DNA of 64,000 nt from Vibrio cyclitrophicus (GCF_024347435.1 NZ_AP025480.1:2852001-2916000), one strand, 5' to 3'; shown: positions 39,493 to 49,199, counted from the first letter of the stretch. Notes: a model not told the origin generated them from the letters alone. Numbers and translations: made by a program.

Positions 39493-39568
39493 GGCCCCTT
39501 AGCTCAGTGGTTAGAGCGCACGACTCATAATCGTTCGGTCCCCAGTTCAAATCTGGGAGGGGCCACCA
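39493..39568 (+). tRNA. tRNA-Ile2 (CAU anticodon, lysidine-modified)
   Basis: 76-base cloverleaf with acceptor GGCCCCT pairing with AGGGGCC, encoded CCA, and anticodon CAT at 39526-39528. The body closely matches E. coli ileX/ileY (GGCCCCTTAGCTCAGTGGTT at the 5' end), not elongator or initiator tRNA-Met. So it reads AUA after TilS converts C34 to lysidine. It has its own promoter and terminator. Confidence 0.93.
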
Positions 39569-39574
39569 AATTAG

Positions 39575-39612
39575 AAAAGCCAGAACAGTTTATACTGCTC
39601 TGGCTTTTTGCT
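39575..39612 (+). terminator. Terminator after tRNA-Ile2
   Basis: AAAAGCCAGA (39575-39584) pairs with TCTGGCTTTT (39599-39608), with inner CAG/CTG pairing and a T-tract. Confidence 0.82.
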
Positions 39613-39771
39613 TTTCTGAAGCAGTACAACTCAATAGCTATATTTCCTACAAATAGCGAATCGTCCCGAACACAATTCCAATTGCCTCTCTGTGACTGAG
39701 CTTACTTTTCTTTTATAAAAAAATCGGCAATATGAGAGTACACAAATCATTCAATAGTTCAGGGAAGACTC

Positions 39772-41040
39772 ATGAAAGACGAAACGCTCTCGATTCACTT
39801 CGGCTACGAAACCGATCCAACAACCAAATCGGTTGCTACTCCTATTTACCAAACCGTTGCTTATGAATTCGATGATGCACAACATGGTGCCGACCTGTTT
39901 AACCTTGCAGTACCAGGTAATATCTACACTCGTATTATGAACCCAACCAATGATGTGTTGGAAAAGCGCATGGCAGCCTTAGAAGGTGGTATTGCCGGAT
40001 TAGTGGTGAGTGCTGGCAGCGCTGCGATCAACTACGCGATTCAAACGTTGGCCCAAATCGGCGACAACATCGTTTCAACTCCTCAGCTTTACGGCGGTAC
40101 TTACACCCTATTTGCTCATATGTTACCAAACCAAGGGATTGAAGTTCGCTTTGCAAAAGACGACAAGCCTGAGAGCTTAGCCGCGCTGATCGATGAAAAA
40201 ACCAAAGCGGTTTACTGTGAGAGTATCGGTAACCCAGCAGGCAATATCATCGACTTAGAACGTGTGGCAGAGCTTGCTCACGCACAAGGTGTACCTGTGA
40301 TTGTTGATAATACGGTGGCGACACCAGTGCTATGCAAACCTATCGACTTTGGTGCCGATATCGTGGTTCACTCACTCACCAAATACGTTGGTGGTCACGG
40401 AACAACGTTGGGTGGTGCTATTGTCGATTCAGGTAAATTCCCATGGGCAGAACACAAAGATCGCTTCCCCGTGTTTAATCAGCCAGAACCTTCTTACCAC
40501 GGTGTGGTTTATACCGAGGCTTTTGGCGAAGCCGCGTTTATTGGTCGTGCTCGAACGGTTCCACTGCGTAATACGGGTACTGCGCTGTCGCCAATGAATG
40601 CCTTCATGCTAATGCAAGGTCTAGAAACTTTATCGCTACGCATGGAGCGACACACAGAGAATGCACTGAAAGTAGCTGAGTACCTTCAGCAACATGAGAA
40701 AGTGAGTTGGGTGAGCTACGCGGGTTTACCAACGTCTGAGTTCTATCCGCTGGCTGAGAAATACATGCAAGGTAAGCCGTCTGCCATTTTATCTTTTGGC
40801 TTGAAAGATGGTTATGAAGCAGGTGTTCGTTTCTATGATGCTCTACAAATCTTCAAGCGCTTGGTGAACATCGGCGATGCAAAATCTCTCGCTTGTCACC
40901 CTGCCTCTACAACACACCGTCAATTAAGCGAAGCGGAACAAAAGCAAGCTGGTGTATCACCAGAGATGATTCGCCTCTCAGTAGGCATTGAGCATATTGA
41001 CGATATCTTGGCTGACCTAGAGCAAGCACTTAGCGCTTAA
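39772..41040 (+). CDS. metY: O-acetylhomoserine/O-acetylserine sulfhydrylase (MetY-like, PLP-dependent)
   Basis: 422-residue Cys/Met-metabolism PLP enzyme. The Schiff-base lysine lies in HSLTKYVGGHGTTLGG, with YTRIMNPTNDVLEKR (N-terminal PLP loop) and RLSVGIEHIDDI near the end. Length and the long insert after the lysine fit the MetY group, which makes homocysteine or cysteine from sulfide. Exact substrate is inferred. Single gene with its own terminator. Confidence 0.88.
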   Translation: MKDETLSIHFGYETDPTTKSVATPIYQTVAYEFDDAQHGADLFNLAVPGNIYTRIMNPTNDVLEKRMAALEGGIAGLVVSAGSAAINYAIQTLAQIGDNIVSTPQLYGGTYTLFAHMLPNQGIEVRFAKDDKPESLAALIDEKTKAVYCESIGNPAGNIIDLERVAELAHAQGVPVIVDNTVATPVLCKPIDFGADIVVHSLTKYVGGHGTTLGGAIVDSGKFPWAEHKDRFPVFNQPEPSYHGVVYTEAFGEAAFIGRARTVPLRNTGTALSPMNAFMLMQGLETLSLRMERHTENALKVAEYLQQHEKVSWVSYAGLPTSEFYPLAEKYMQGKPSAILSFGLKDGYEAGVRFYDALQIFKRLVNIGDAKSLACHPASTTHRQLSEAEQKQAGVSPEMIRLSVGIEHIDDILADLEQALSA

Positions 41041-41090
41041 TGACGCTACCGCTAGCTCTAACACTGATCGTTAATTAACAGACACAAAAA

Positions 41091-41118
41091 AAGCCCATCA
41101 CAGGATGGGCTTCTTATT
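41091..41118. terminator. Bidirectional terminator (metY / glmS)
   Basis: AAGCCCATC (41091-41099) pairs with GATGGGCTT (41104-41112), loop ACAG, with an A-run upstream that serves as T-tract for glmS. It lies between convergent genes. Confidence 0.83.
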
Positions 41119-41145
41119 ATCTAATTTTCTTAGATGGGCTAACGA

Positions 41146-42978
41146 TTACTCAACCGTTACTGCTTTCGCAAGGTTACGAGGTTGGTCAACATCGGTACCC
41201 TTGATTAGCGCTACGTGGTAAGACAACAGCTGCATTGGTACTGTGTAGTAGATAGGTGCTGTTACTTCACTTACGTGAGGCATCTTGATGATCTTCATGT
41301 TCTCATCGCTTTCAAAGCCTGCATCTTCATCTGCGAATACGTAAAGTAGACCGCCACGAGCACGTACTTCTTCAACGTTTGATTTCAGCTTCTCTAGCAA
41401 GTCGTTGCTTGGTGCAATAACCACAACAGGCATATCTGCATCGATAAGAGCCAAAGGACCGTGCTTAAGCTCACCAGCCGCGTAGGCTTCTGCGTGAATG
41501 TAAGAGATCTCTTTCAGCTTAAGAGACGCTTCCATCGCGATTGGGTAGAACTCACCACGACCCAAGAACAGTGTGTGGTGCTTATCTGCAAAATCAGGTG
41601 CTAGCGCTTCGATCTCTTTATCAAACGCTAATGCTTTCTCGATATCAGCAGGCAGTTGATGCAGTGCTTGAACGATCTCTGCTTCTTTCTCTTCATTGAT
41701 GCGACCTTGCAGGCGACCAATTGACGTTACCATCATCAGCATTGCAGCTAGTTGAGTTGTGAAAGCTTTAGTAGAAGCAACACCGATCTCTGTTCCTGCG
41801 CGAGTCATGAAGGCAAAATCAGATTCACGAACTAACGAAGAACCTGCAACGTTACAAATAGTCATTGCTGACATGTAACCTTTTTCTTTTGCAAGACGAA
41901 GTGCAGCAAGCGTATCCGCCGTTTCACCAGATTGAGACAGAGTCACCAATAGGCTGTTCGGGCGAACAACGAAGTCACGGTAACGGAACTCAGAAGCGAT
42001 CTCTACGTCACAACTCACGCCAGCTAGAGATTCAAACCAGTAGCGAGCCGCCATACCTGAGTTGTAAGACGTACCACATGCGATGATCTGCACGTGTTCA
42101 ACCTTGCTTAGGATCTCTTCTGCCTTAACACCAATTGCATTAGTGATAACAGACGTTTCAGAGATGCGACCTTCCATCGTGTTGATTAACGCTGTTGGCT
42201 GTTCAAAGATCTCTTTCTGCATGAAGTGACGGTATTGACCTTTATCACCCGCATCGTGTTCTACATTTGACTCAACGATGTCACGTTCAACACGCTCACC
42301 CGCTACATCAAATACCGTAACATCACGACGAGTTACCTCAGCAACATCACCTTCTTCAAGGTACATGAAGCGACGAGTTACACTTAGTAGTGCCAATTGA
42401 TCAGATGCTAGGAAGTTCTCACCAACACCGAAACCGATAACAATCGGGCTACCAGAACGAGCCACAACAATACGGCTAGGATCTTTACGATCAACAGCTA
42501 CCGTGCCGTATGCACCGTCTAATTGTTTTGCTGTTTTTTGCAGTGCTTCAACCAAAGAGTCTGATGTGCGCAATTCCCACTCAACTAGGTGAGCAATAAC
42601 TTCAGTATCCGTTTGTGAAGTAAACACGTAACCACGCTCTTGCAATAGAACGCGCAGTGCTTCGTGGTTTTCGATAATGCCATTGTGTACAACGGCAATA
42701 TCGCCAGACATGTGTGGGTGTGCGTTCGCTTCAGATGGCTCACCGTGTGTCGCCCAACGAGTATGAGCAATACCAGTACCGCCAATCACATGTTGCTCGT
42801 CTACTGCGTCTGCTAGCTCTTGCACTTTACCTAGGCGGCGTACACGAGTTAGGTTCGATTCACTATCAACCACAGCAACACCTGCTGAATCATAACCTCG
42901 GTATTCTAAGCGGCGAAGGCCTTCTACTAAGATTTCAGCTACATCACGTTGTGCTACTGCACCAACAATTCCACACAT
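41146..42978 (-). CDS. glmS: Glutamine--fructose-6-phosphate aminotransferase
   Basis: First step of UDP-GlcNAc synthesis. N-terminal class II glutaminase with Cys at position 2 after Met removal ([12 protein letters not shown]); C-terminal double SIS isomerase domain ([11 protein letters not shown], ending [13 protein letters not shown]). 610 aa is normal. GGAG lies 8 bases before the ATG. No glmS ribozyme is expected in a gamma-proteobacterium and none is seen. The DeoR-type gene upstream on the same strand is a likely regulator. Confidence 0.97.
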   Translation of the reverse strand: MCGIVGAVAQRDVAEILVEGLRRLEYRGYDSAGVAVVDSESNLTRVRRLGKVQELADAVDEQHVIGGTGIAHTRWATHGEPSEANAHPHMSGDIAVVHNGIIENHEALRVLLQERGYVFTSQTDTEVIAHLVEWELRTSDSLVEALQKTAKQLDGAYGTVAVDRKDPSRIVVARSGSPIVIGFGVGENFLASDQLALLSVTRRFMYLEEGDVAEVTRRDVTVFDVAGERVERDIVESNVEHDAGDKGQYRHFMQKEIFEQPTALINTMEGRISETSVITNAIGVKAEEILSKVEHVQIIACGTSYNSGMAARYWFESLAGVSCDVEIASEFRYRDFVVRPNSLLVTLSQSGETADTLAALRLAKEKGYMSAMTICNVAGSSLVRESDFAFMTRAGTEIGVASTKAFTTQLAAMLMMVTSIGRLQGRINEEKEAEIVQALHQLPADIEKALAFDKEIEALAPDFADKHHTLFLGRGEFYPIAMEASLKLKEISYIHAEAYAAGELKHGPLALIDADMPVVVIAPSNDLLEKLKSNVEEVRARGGLLYVFADEDAGFESDENMKIIKMPHVSEVTAPIYYTVPMQLLSYHVALIKGTDVDQPRNLAKAVTVE

Positions 42979-42992
42979 AGTTTTACTCCATC

Positions 42993-43002
42993 AATTTCGT
43001 TT
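42993..43002. promoter_or_regulatory. Candidate operator before glmS
   Basis: AATTTCGTTT, 15 bases upstream of the glmS ATG, shares the TTTCG core with repeats around the start of the adjacent DeoR-type regulator (43841-43908). Confidence 0.35.
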
Positions 43003-43083
43003 ATTCCTACTGGCAGCAAGCAAAGGCCATATCTTCAATAGATCAATTATAGGAAGTTAAATGCACAATAATTTAAATTAAGT

Positions 43084-43854
43084 TTAGGTTGGATCCGTTA
43101 GGATCACTCGAACGTCATGTGATTCAATACTTGCTTGGGATTCTTTACCCAAGTCTGTATCTGTTATCAAAATATCGATGTGTTCCCACGCTAGTTCCAA
43201 ATTAGGGATCTTTCGTCCCACTTTTTCAGACTCAACCATCACGATGACTTCTCGTGACACTTCAGCCATAACTTTGCTCAGACCAATCAATTCATTGAAA
43301 GTAGTCGTTCCCCTATCAAGGTCGATACCATCAGCACCGATGAACAATTGGTCAAAATCGTAAGCACGAAGTACCGACTCTGCGACCTTGCCTTGGAAAG
43401 AATCCGAATGGGTATCCCAAGTACCACCCGTCATTAATAATGTCGGTTCACTTTCAAGCTCATTAAGCGCATTAGCCACATGCAACGAGTTGGTCATAAC
43501 AACCAAACCACGCTTAGTATTAAGTTGCTGGATTAAGGCACCTGTCGTACTACCACTATCAATCACAATACGATTATGGTCACGAATCAAATCTGCAGCG
43601 GCTTTTGCTAGTGAAATCTTTCGAGTCGAAACTTTTTGACCCAGTTCTTCGTTCACAACCTCTTTCGGCAATGAAATCGCACCACCATAACGGCGTAAAA
43701 GCTGACCGTTTTTCTCTAAAGACGCTAAGTCCTTTCTAATAGTGACTTCTGAGGTTTCAAACTTAGCGGATAATTCATCAACACTAACCTCCCCCTTTTC
43801 ATTCACTAGGTTAGAAATTGCATGTCTTCTGAGCTGGGTGTTTCGTTTCGACAT
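43084..43854 (-). CDS. DeoR-family transcriptional regulator, probable glmS regulator
   Basis: 256-residue DeoR-type repressor. N-terminal winged HTH (about 5-58, with VSVDELSAKFETSEVTIRKDL) and a C-terminal sugar-phosphate-binding domain (IDSGSTTGALIQQL and GADGIDLDRG). It lies 105 bases upstream of glmS, same strand. DeoR regulators next to glmS are thought to control amino-sugar synthesis (GlmR-type); effector unproved. TTTCG repeats around its start suggest autoregulation. Confidence 0.85.
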   Translation of the reverse strand: MSKRNTQLRRHAISNLVNEKGEVSVDELSAKFETSEVTIRKDLASLEKNGQLLRRYGGAISLPKEVVNEELGQKVSTRKISLAKAAADLIRDHNRIVIDSGSTTGALIQQLNTKRGLVVMTNSLHVANALNELESEPTLLMTGGTWDTHSDSFQGKVAESVLRAYDFDQLFIGADGIDLDRGTTTFNELIGLSKVMAEVSREVIVMVESEKVGRKIPNLELAWEHIDILITDTDLGKESQASIESHDVRVILTDPT

Positions 43855-43908
43855 TTAAAAAAGGCCAATAAGTTTCGATATGAAACACATTATAGTTACA
43901 ACGAAACT
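43841..43908. promoter_or_regulatory. TTTCG repeat cluster at the DeoR gene start
   Basis: TTTCG occurs at 43841, 43846 and 43873, and its complement CGAAA at 43902. The segment 43872-43886 is the inverted repeat GTTTC-5-GAAAC. This spacing of short repeats is typical of DeoR-family sites. The same core occurs before glmS. Confidence 0.4.
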
Positions 43909-44283
43909 ATTTAGTCCATTTATTTTGATCCAAAAAATTAATAAATAGCGATGAAACCTTGTCCTAAGACAATTGTTAAGCAGTGATATTGAAGTCATTA
44001 GGTGGTAGAATCCGCACCCGAAAAGAAAAAAAATTACAGAACTGACCGTTATTTTTCTGCAACTTTCACCTGATATGTTGGTGTAAGTCACAGAAACACG
44101 ACGTTGAATCAAAATCTTTTAGTCATAAAATGACTAAAATTGATGAAAGACTTACAACTCTGAAGGACATATTGGAAGTCCCACGCTTTTACACAACAGG
44201 CACAAAATGTTGATGTAGCGGGCCAATCTTCAGAACTTAAATAAATTTCAAATTGTAACAATACTTACCGGAGAGTACCTTCC
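43909..44283. other. DeoR/pyk divergent intergenic region
   Basis: About 375 bases without a credible gene; the 85-residue minus frame here (43855-44112) lacks coding character. It must hold pyk promoters. It contains a large palindrome at 44117-44139 and a smaller one, ATTGTAACAAT (44252-44262), 21 bases before the pyk ATG. Confidence 0.6.
44117..44139. promoter_or_regulatory. Large palindrome upstream of pyk, probable operator
   Basis: TTTTAGTCAT (44117-44126) and ATGACTAAAA (44130-44139) form perfect 10-bp arms around AAA, about 145 bases before pyk. No T-tract follows, so a protein site is likelier than a terminator. It does not match the Cra, HexR or CRP consensus. Confidence 0.5.
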
Positions 44284-45696
44284 ATGAAAAAGACCAAAAT
44301 CGTATGTACGATTGGCCCTAAAACTGAATCTGTAGAGAAGCTAACTGAACTAGTAGATGCTGGCATGAACGTTATGCGTCTTAACTTCTCTCACGGTGAC
44401 TTCGCAGAGCACGGCACTCGTATCGCGAACTTCCGTACAGTAATGGAAAACAAAGGTGAGCAACTTGCTATCCTTCTAGATACTAAAGGTCCTGAAATCC
44501 GTACTATCAAGCTTGAAGATGGTAACGACGTAGATCTAGTAGCTGGTCAAGAGTTCACTTTCACAACTGACGCAACAGTTGTTGGTAACAAAGACGTAGT
44601 AGCAGTAACTTACCTAGGTTTCGCTAAAGACCTAACCGCAGGTAACACAATCCTTGTTGATGACGGCCTAATCGAAATGGAAGTTATCGCAACAACAGAA
44701 ACTGAAGTTAAGTGTAAAGTTCTTAACAACGGTGCTCTAGGCGAAAACAAAGGTGTTAACCTTCCTGGCGTATCTGTTCAACTTCCAGCTCTTTCTGAGA
44801 AAGACAAAGCTGACCTTAAGTTTGGTTGTGAGCAAGGCGTTGATTTCGTAGCTGCTTCTTTCATCCGTAAAGAAGACGACGTTAAAGAAATCCGTGAGCT
44901 TCTAAACGCTAACGGTGGCGAAAACATCCACATCATTTCTAAGATTGAAAACCAAGAAGGTGTAGATAACTTCGATTCAATCCTTGAAGCTTCTGATGGC
45001 ATCATGGTTGCACGTGGTGACCTAGGTGTTGAAATCCCAGCAGAAGAAGTAATCTTCGCTCAGAAAATGATGATTGAGAAGTGTAACCGTGCACGTAAGA
45101 TGGTTATCACAGCAACTCAAATGCTTGACTCTATGATCAGCAACCCACGTCCAACTCGTGCAGAAGCGGGTGACGTTGCGAACGCAATCATGGATGGCAC
45201 TGATGCTGTAATGCTTTCTGGTGAAACTGCTAAAGGTAAGTACCCAGTTGAAGCTGTTACTATCATGGCTCAAATCGCGAACCGCACTGATTCAGCTCTT
45301 AAAGCTGAGCTAGGTTCTCGTCTAGACAGCCCACGTCTACGCATCACTGAAGCAGTATGTAAAGGCGCTGTAGACACAGCAGAGAAGCTAGCTGCTCCTC
45401 TAATCGTTGTTGCAACTGAAGGCGGTAAGTCTGCACGTTCAGTACGTAAGTACTTCCCAACAGCAAACATCCTTGCTCTAACAACTAACGAAAAGACAGC
45501 TGCACAGCTAGTTCTTACTAAAGGTGTTAAACCAGTTCTTGTTGACTCTATCGAGAACACAGACACGTTCTACATCAACGGTAAAGAAATCGCTCTACAA
45601 TCTGGCCTAGGTAACAAAGGCGATATCGTAGTAATGGTTTCTGGCGCTCTAGTAGCTTCTGGTACTACAAACACGGCATCTGTTCACGTTCTATAA
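44284..45696 (+). CDS. pykF: Pyruvate kinase (PykF type)
   Basis: Last ATP-yielding step of glycolysis. 470 aa starting [16 protein letters not shown], with DTKGPEIRT and the active-site signature around ISKIENQEG and [11 protein letters not shown]-terminal effector domain. Length and start match the fructose-bisphosphate-activated type I enzyme. CCGGAGAG precedes the ATG. Codon usage looks strongly biased, as for a highly expressed gene. Confidence 0.96.
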   Translation: MKKTKIVCTIGPKTESVEKLTELVDAGMNVMRLNFSHGDFAEHGTRIANFRTVMENKGEQLAILLDTKGPEIRTIKLEDGNDVDLVAGQEFTFTTDATVVGNKDVVAVTYLGFAKDLTAGNTILVDDGLIEMEVIATTETEVKCKVLNNGALGENKGVNLPGVSVQLPALSEKDKADLKFGCEQGVDFVAASFIRKEDDVKEIRELLNANGGENIHIISKIENQEGVDNFDSILEASDGIMVARGDLGVEIPAEEVIFAQKMMIEKCNRARKMVITATQMLDSMISNPRPTRAEAGDVANAIMDGTDAVMLSGETAKGKYPVEAVTIMAQIANRTDSALKAELGSRLDSPRLRITEAVCKGAVDTAEKLAAPLIVVATEGGKSARSVRKYFPTANILALTTNEKTAAQLVLTKGVKPVLVDSIENTDTFYINGKEIALQSGLGNKGDIVVMVSGALVASGTTNTASVHVL

Positions 45697-45722
45697 GAAT
45701 GAACCGATTCGCATAAAAATAT

Positions 45723-45750
45723 AAAAGAGGGCTTCGGCCCTCTTTTTTTA
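45723..45750 (+). terminator. Terminator after pykF
   Basis: AAAAGAGGGC (45723-45732) pairs with GCCCTCTTTT (45737-45746) around a TTCG tetraloop, then T's. Confidence 0.92.
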
Positions 45751-45883
45751 TGAAACAAATCTTGCCTAACTTTTCAGTACGCTATATTATCAAACAAGAT
45801 AGAACTACGTACTGTTAATATCCAATGGCTCTTTCCAAGAGATGGATTAGCAGACTAGAAATCAAATATACATGAGGTTTGTA

Positions 45884-46543
45884 ATGTCTAGTCCTACTCT
45901 CACTGACAAAGTATCAAAGATGATTCGCCAAGATATTCTCAACGGTGAATTAACCCCAGGTCAAAAGCTCGTTGTTGCTGATCTAAAAAATAGATACAAC
46001 GTTGGTGCATCTCCAATTCGTGAAGCCCTAGTGCAATTGTCTTGGAGTAAATACGTCAAACTAGAGCCACAAAAAGGCTGTTGGGTTTCTCCTGTTTCAA
46101 AGAAAGAACTCAATGATCTTTACGAAAGCCTTCGTGTTGTCTCTTCTGTTTTACTTAAGAAAGCGATTTCTGCAGGCGATGAAAGCTGGGAACTAGAAGT
46201 ACTGACGTCTTACCATAAACTGTCACGCGTCCAACATGTATCAGAAGAGTTTGATTGTGTTGAGTGGGAAGAACGCCACCAACGATTTCATGCAGCATTG
46301 CTCGAAGGTGCAGACTCAGAGAACATGTTTAAGTTCTTTGACGACCTGATTAACCAAGTAAAGCGCTACCGTTTTCTAGCTATGTCAGCAGAAACTGTCG
46401 CTGATGATCTGTTCAATATTGATGAACACGAAATGATCATGAAGTTAGTATTGGCTAAAAATATTGAACAAGCGACAGAACTACTCGATCAGCATTTACT
46501 AGGCTCAATGAAACGTATTGAAGAGATTATCGAAGCCGCATAA
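45884..46543 (+). CDS. GntR-family transcriptional regulator (FCD type)
   Basis: 219-residue regulator. N-terminal winged HTH (VSKMIRQDILNGELTPGQKL and GASPIREALVQL) and a helical FCD ligand domain (about 85-215). ATG 45872 overlaps the Shine-Dalgarno (GAGGT) that serves ATG 45884, so the second is chosen. It lies downstream of pykF beyond a terminator, so it is transcribed separately. Metabolite ligand and targets are unknown; a central-carbon role is a guess from position. Confidence 0.88.
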   Translation: MSSPTLTDKVSKMIRQDILNGELTPGQKLVVADLKNRYNVGASPIREALVQLSWSKYVKLEPQKGCWVSPVSKKELNDLYESLRVVSSVLLKKAISAGDESWELEVLTSYHKLSRVQHVSEEFDCVEWEERHQRFHAALLEGADSENMFKFFDDLINQVKRYRFLAMSAETVADDLFNIDEHEMIMKLVLAKNIEQATELLDQHLLGSMKRIEEIIEAA

Positions 46544-46567
46544 TACAAAAATAAGCTTTGATCATAT

Positions 46568-46598
46568 AAAAACGGAGCCTAATAGCTCCGTTTTTTGT
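46568..46598. terminator. Bidirectional terminator (GntR regulator / small membrane protein)
   Basis: AAAAACGGAGC (46568-46578) pairs with GCTCCGTTTTT (46585-46595), loop CTAATA. It lies 24 bases after the GntR stop and 22 after the small protein's stop on the other strand. Confidence 0.88.
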
Positions 46599-46617
46599 TT
46601 CCAGCATTACAACTGAA

Positions 46618-46749
46618 CTACCACCCAAAAAACTCTTTATGATGAGTATTGAGCAGCACAACCATAGGTAAAAAATACAACGCACTGAGTTGAAAACCAA
46701 GAATGGCCAATGCACCTATAGTTAATCTCACTAAAAAATCGACAAACAT
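46618..46749 (-). CDS. Small hydrophobic membrane protein, 43 aa, unknown
   Basis: The frame starts at ATG 46749 with AAGAGG six bases upstream, and ends at TAG 46618-46620, just before a perfect terminator on the same strand. The product begins MFVDFLVRLTIGALAILGF, has one long hydrophobic stretch (about 5-35) and a charged tail ending FFGW. I do not recognise it. Ribosome site, composition and terminator together support a real gene; a regulatory small membrane protein is one possibility. Confidence 0.6.
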   Translation of the reverse strand: MFVDFLVRLTIGALAILGFQLSALYFLPMVVLLNTHHKEFFGW

Positions 46750-47204
46750 ACCACGCCTCTTTTAACCAGACAGTATGATCCCCAAACTCTTGCTCCTGCT
46801 AACCTAATTCTACTGCTGCCAATCAATTAATTGATAAGGCTAGATAACCAGTTGAATTACGTTAACGGTGTCGTCCTTTACATCTGGTAAACACTTTAAT
46901 TTACTGTTCCGCTCTATACGGTCCAATTCGAAGCAAGGTAGTTTACTTATCGTTCAGTTTAGCTCAAATTATCACCAACATTAGACTTTAGTCTAACTGT
47001 AAGGATTTCGTGACACAGATCGCTCAAAAGTGAGATTCATAGAAATAGCACCTACCAAAGTGCTGGTTATGACGAGAAAAAGTCGAGTTAAAGTTGGGAT
47101 CAAAGCGTGGATCTCATGTAGGGTTTAAGAGCGGCGTTAAGGCGTTAGACAGATCGAGAGTAGGCGATTATCTACTTGTTTGGTCTACTGAACCAATAAG
47201 ATAA
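46750..47204. other. Intergenic region, 455 bases
   Basis: Between the small membrane protein gene and the end of the GGDEF gene, both on the minus strand. I see no coding frame or RNA family. One inverted repeat, TTAGAC-TTTA-GTCTAA (46981-46996), and a tandem GGCGTTA near 47134 stand out. No strong terminator for the GGDEF gene is visible. An sRNA cannot be excluded. Confidence 0.5.
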
Positions 47205-49088
47205 CTACGCCACATCAGCATGACTTGGACACATTGAAACAGTATTACGCCCAGACGATTTTGAGTCATAAAGCCCGACATCAGCGCATTTATATGAACG
47301 AGTGCTGTTACTCGTTAAATCCGTAAAGCCAACGCTCACTGTCACTTTAGTACCAACAGACAGTTCTATCTCTATTCGCAAGCGATCCAATACACGTTGA
47401 GCTTCAGATAATGAAGTGTGTGGCATCAGAAGGGCAAACTCTTCACCACCGACCCTAGCAACAAAGTCAGTACTACGAAGACTGTCTTGCAGAATCTTAG
47501 CAACACAAGCAATCACACGGTCACCTTCATCATGGCCAAGCTCGTCGTTAATTCGCTTAAAGTTATCGATATCGACTAAGGCTAAACAAGTGGTCGCTTC
47601 ATTAGGGTAACGCTCGACCAAACGAGAATAATACGCGAGCTGTTCTTCGAACTTACGTCGGTTCCAAAGGTTACTCAAAGAGTCTCTCTCACTGAGTACA
47701 CGCAAACGCACTTCAAGCTCTTTTCTGACAGAAATATCGACTAAGGAAGTAATATAATAGCTGACCTTTCCAGAGCTATTTTTAACCGCTTGGACTCTCA
47801 TGATCGCGGTGAAAGGAATACGCAGTTTGTTCTTACACTCTACTTCACCTTCCCAGACTTCTTCTTGCTCTAAATGACTCCAGATATCAGAACTTGAGAG
47901 CACTTGGTCGGTATTCTCAAGCAATAGCTGCAATGCATTCTTTCCGATAACTTGAGTTTTGCTGTACCCAGTCATGTTCTCAAATTCGTTATTGATCATC
48001 ATAGTACGGTGGTGCCTATCTGAGATCATCACAGCGGACATACCATTCAAAGCGGCGCGCGCCAACTTACTCTCTAAACTACGACGTCGATAATGAGTCA
48101 CTAAATAAGCAAACGGGAACGCAAAAACCAGTACCGTCAGTAACACAAACACCTCTTCTTGAGAGAGGTCACTTAGGCTTTGTTCAGCCCTATCTATCAA
48201 TTGCTTCTGATCAAGATGGATCAGTAGATGGATTTTTTGATTATTGGCGAGCATAACGGTGTTAAACGCAAACAAATTACCATCTTCGAAAACGTACCCT
48301 ATCTGATCGCTACTGATTGCTTGCCACGTTTTCGGGGCAATATTTTTCAGGTTGTGCCCTTTCCTTTCAGAAATAGCATCACCAAATAGCTTATTACTAT
48401 TGCTGCTTGCGATGTAGTAGCCCGCCTCATTAATGACTTCGGCTCTTAAGTCATTGTCTGGTGAAAAACTAAGACGTGACGATAATCCCCATACATCGAG
48501 GTTGATAACAAGATAGCCAACTCGCTTCTCTGGTGTTTCCACAGGCGTAAATACGCGGATTACTGGCATATAAGGGAAAGTTAGCTCACCGTGCTCCGTT
48601 TCAAGCTCAATTCCCCAGCCGCCAATTTGTTCGGCCTCTAAATTTTGAGCATGTTGGAAATAGCTTGAATCAGACTTGTTTTGTAACTCTTCTGGGATTG
48701 TCACCTTTCCAGTGTCTGACGAGTAATTCACTCGAACTAGCTCTTTACCAGTGATATCCAATAAGTGAATCTGGGTATACCATTTCTGATTGACGAGAAC
48801 AGATTGCCAGACCTCTTCGAGTAGATCTTTGGTTCGTTCCGACGGAGATTCTGCAAAATTGACAAGGCTTTGGCTTTGGCTGAGCAGCCCCATTACTGAA
48901 ACTAATTGAGTCTTAAGCAGAGCGTAATCTCGCTTGGCATAAACGAGTTGATGGACAGCTTGTTTCGCTGAGTAGTCGAAGCTCTGCTGTTTAACTTCTT
49001 TGTAGCGCTGTAAGTAATAAAGGGCAACGGCAGAACAGAGTGTGATTGAGATAATTAGTAATGTAATTATTGATTTTTTATTTCTCAT
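47205..49088 (-). CDS. Membrane diguanylate cyclase with periplasmic sensor and PAS domain
   Basis: 627 aa. TM1 (about 7-25), a periplasmic sensor region of about 285 residues (Cache-like by layout), TM2 (about 312-332), PAS (about 345-455) and a C-terminal GGDEF domain. The active-site motif GGEEF begins at residue 547 with catalytic residues intact, and an inhibitory I-site RSTD sits five residues before it, so it should make c-di-GMP with product inhibition. No EAL domain. The signal is unknown. Confidence 0.92.
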   Translation of the reverse strand: MRNKKSIITLLIISITLCSAVALYYLQRYKEVKQQSFDYSAKQAVHQLVYAKRDYALLKTQLVSVMGLLSQSQSLVNFAESPSERTKDLLEEVWQSVLVNQKWYTQIHLLDITGKELVRVNYSSDTGKVTIPEELQNKSDSSYFQHAQNLEAEQIGGWGIELETEHGELTFPYMPVIRVFTPVETPEKRVGYLVINLDVWGLSSRLSFSPDNDLRAEVINEAGYYIASSNSNKLFGDAISERKGHNLKNIAPKTWQAISSDQIGYVFEDGNLFAFNTVMLANNQKIHLLIHLDQKQLIDRAEQSLSDLSQEEVFVLLTVLVFAFPFAYLVTHYRRRSLESKLARAALNGMSAVMISDRHHRTMMINNEFENMTGYSKTQVIGKNALQLLLENTDQVLSSSDIWSHLEQEEVWEGEVECKNKLRIPFTAIMRVQAVKNSSGKVSYYITSLVDISVRKELEVRLRVLSERDSLSNLWNRRKFEEQLAYYSRLVERYPNEATTCLALVDIDNFKRINDELGHDEGDRVIACVAKILQDSLRSTDFVARVGGEEFALLMPHTSLSEAQRVLDRLRIEIELSVGTKVTVSVGFTDLTSNSTRSYKCADVGLYDSKSSGRNTVSMCPSHADVA

Positions 49089-49199
49089 TACTAGCTCAGG
49101 AGGAAAAATAGAGCGGAGGATTATAGCACTCTATAAAATTAACAAAATAAAAGCCGCCTAAAAAAGCGGCTTAAAAGCTGTTTTTAAAAGATTTATTGT

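Noticed and set aside
39484..39699. 71-residue plus-strand frame over the tRNA gene
   Set aside because: It runs through the tRNA and its terminator; no ribosome site and no protein-like character.
41146..43083. glmS ribozyme/riboswitch upstream of glmS
   Set aside because: The 105-base leader is short, with no ribozyme-like core; such elements belong to Gram-positive relatives.
43855..44112. 85-residue minus-strand frame upstream of the DeoR gene
   Set aside because: It lies in the regulatory region, overlaps the TTTCG repeats, and has no ribosome site or recognisable pattern.
44117..44139. Intrinsic terminator before pykF
   Set aside because: The stem is all A/T-rich with no T-tract after it; a protein-binding palindrome is more likely.
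46527..46715. 62-residue minus-strand frame near the GntR gene end
   Set aside because: It crosses the bidirectional terminator and the GntR 3' end. A different minus-strand frame (46618-46749) has the ribosome site and a stop before the terminator.
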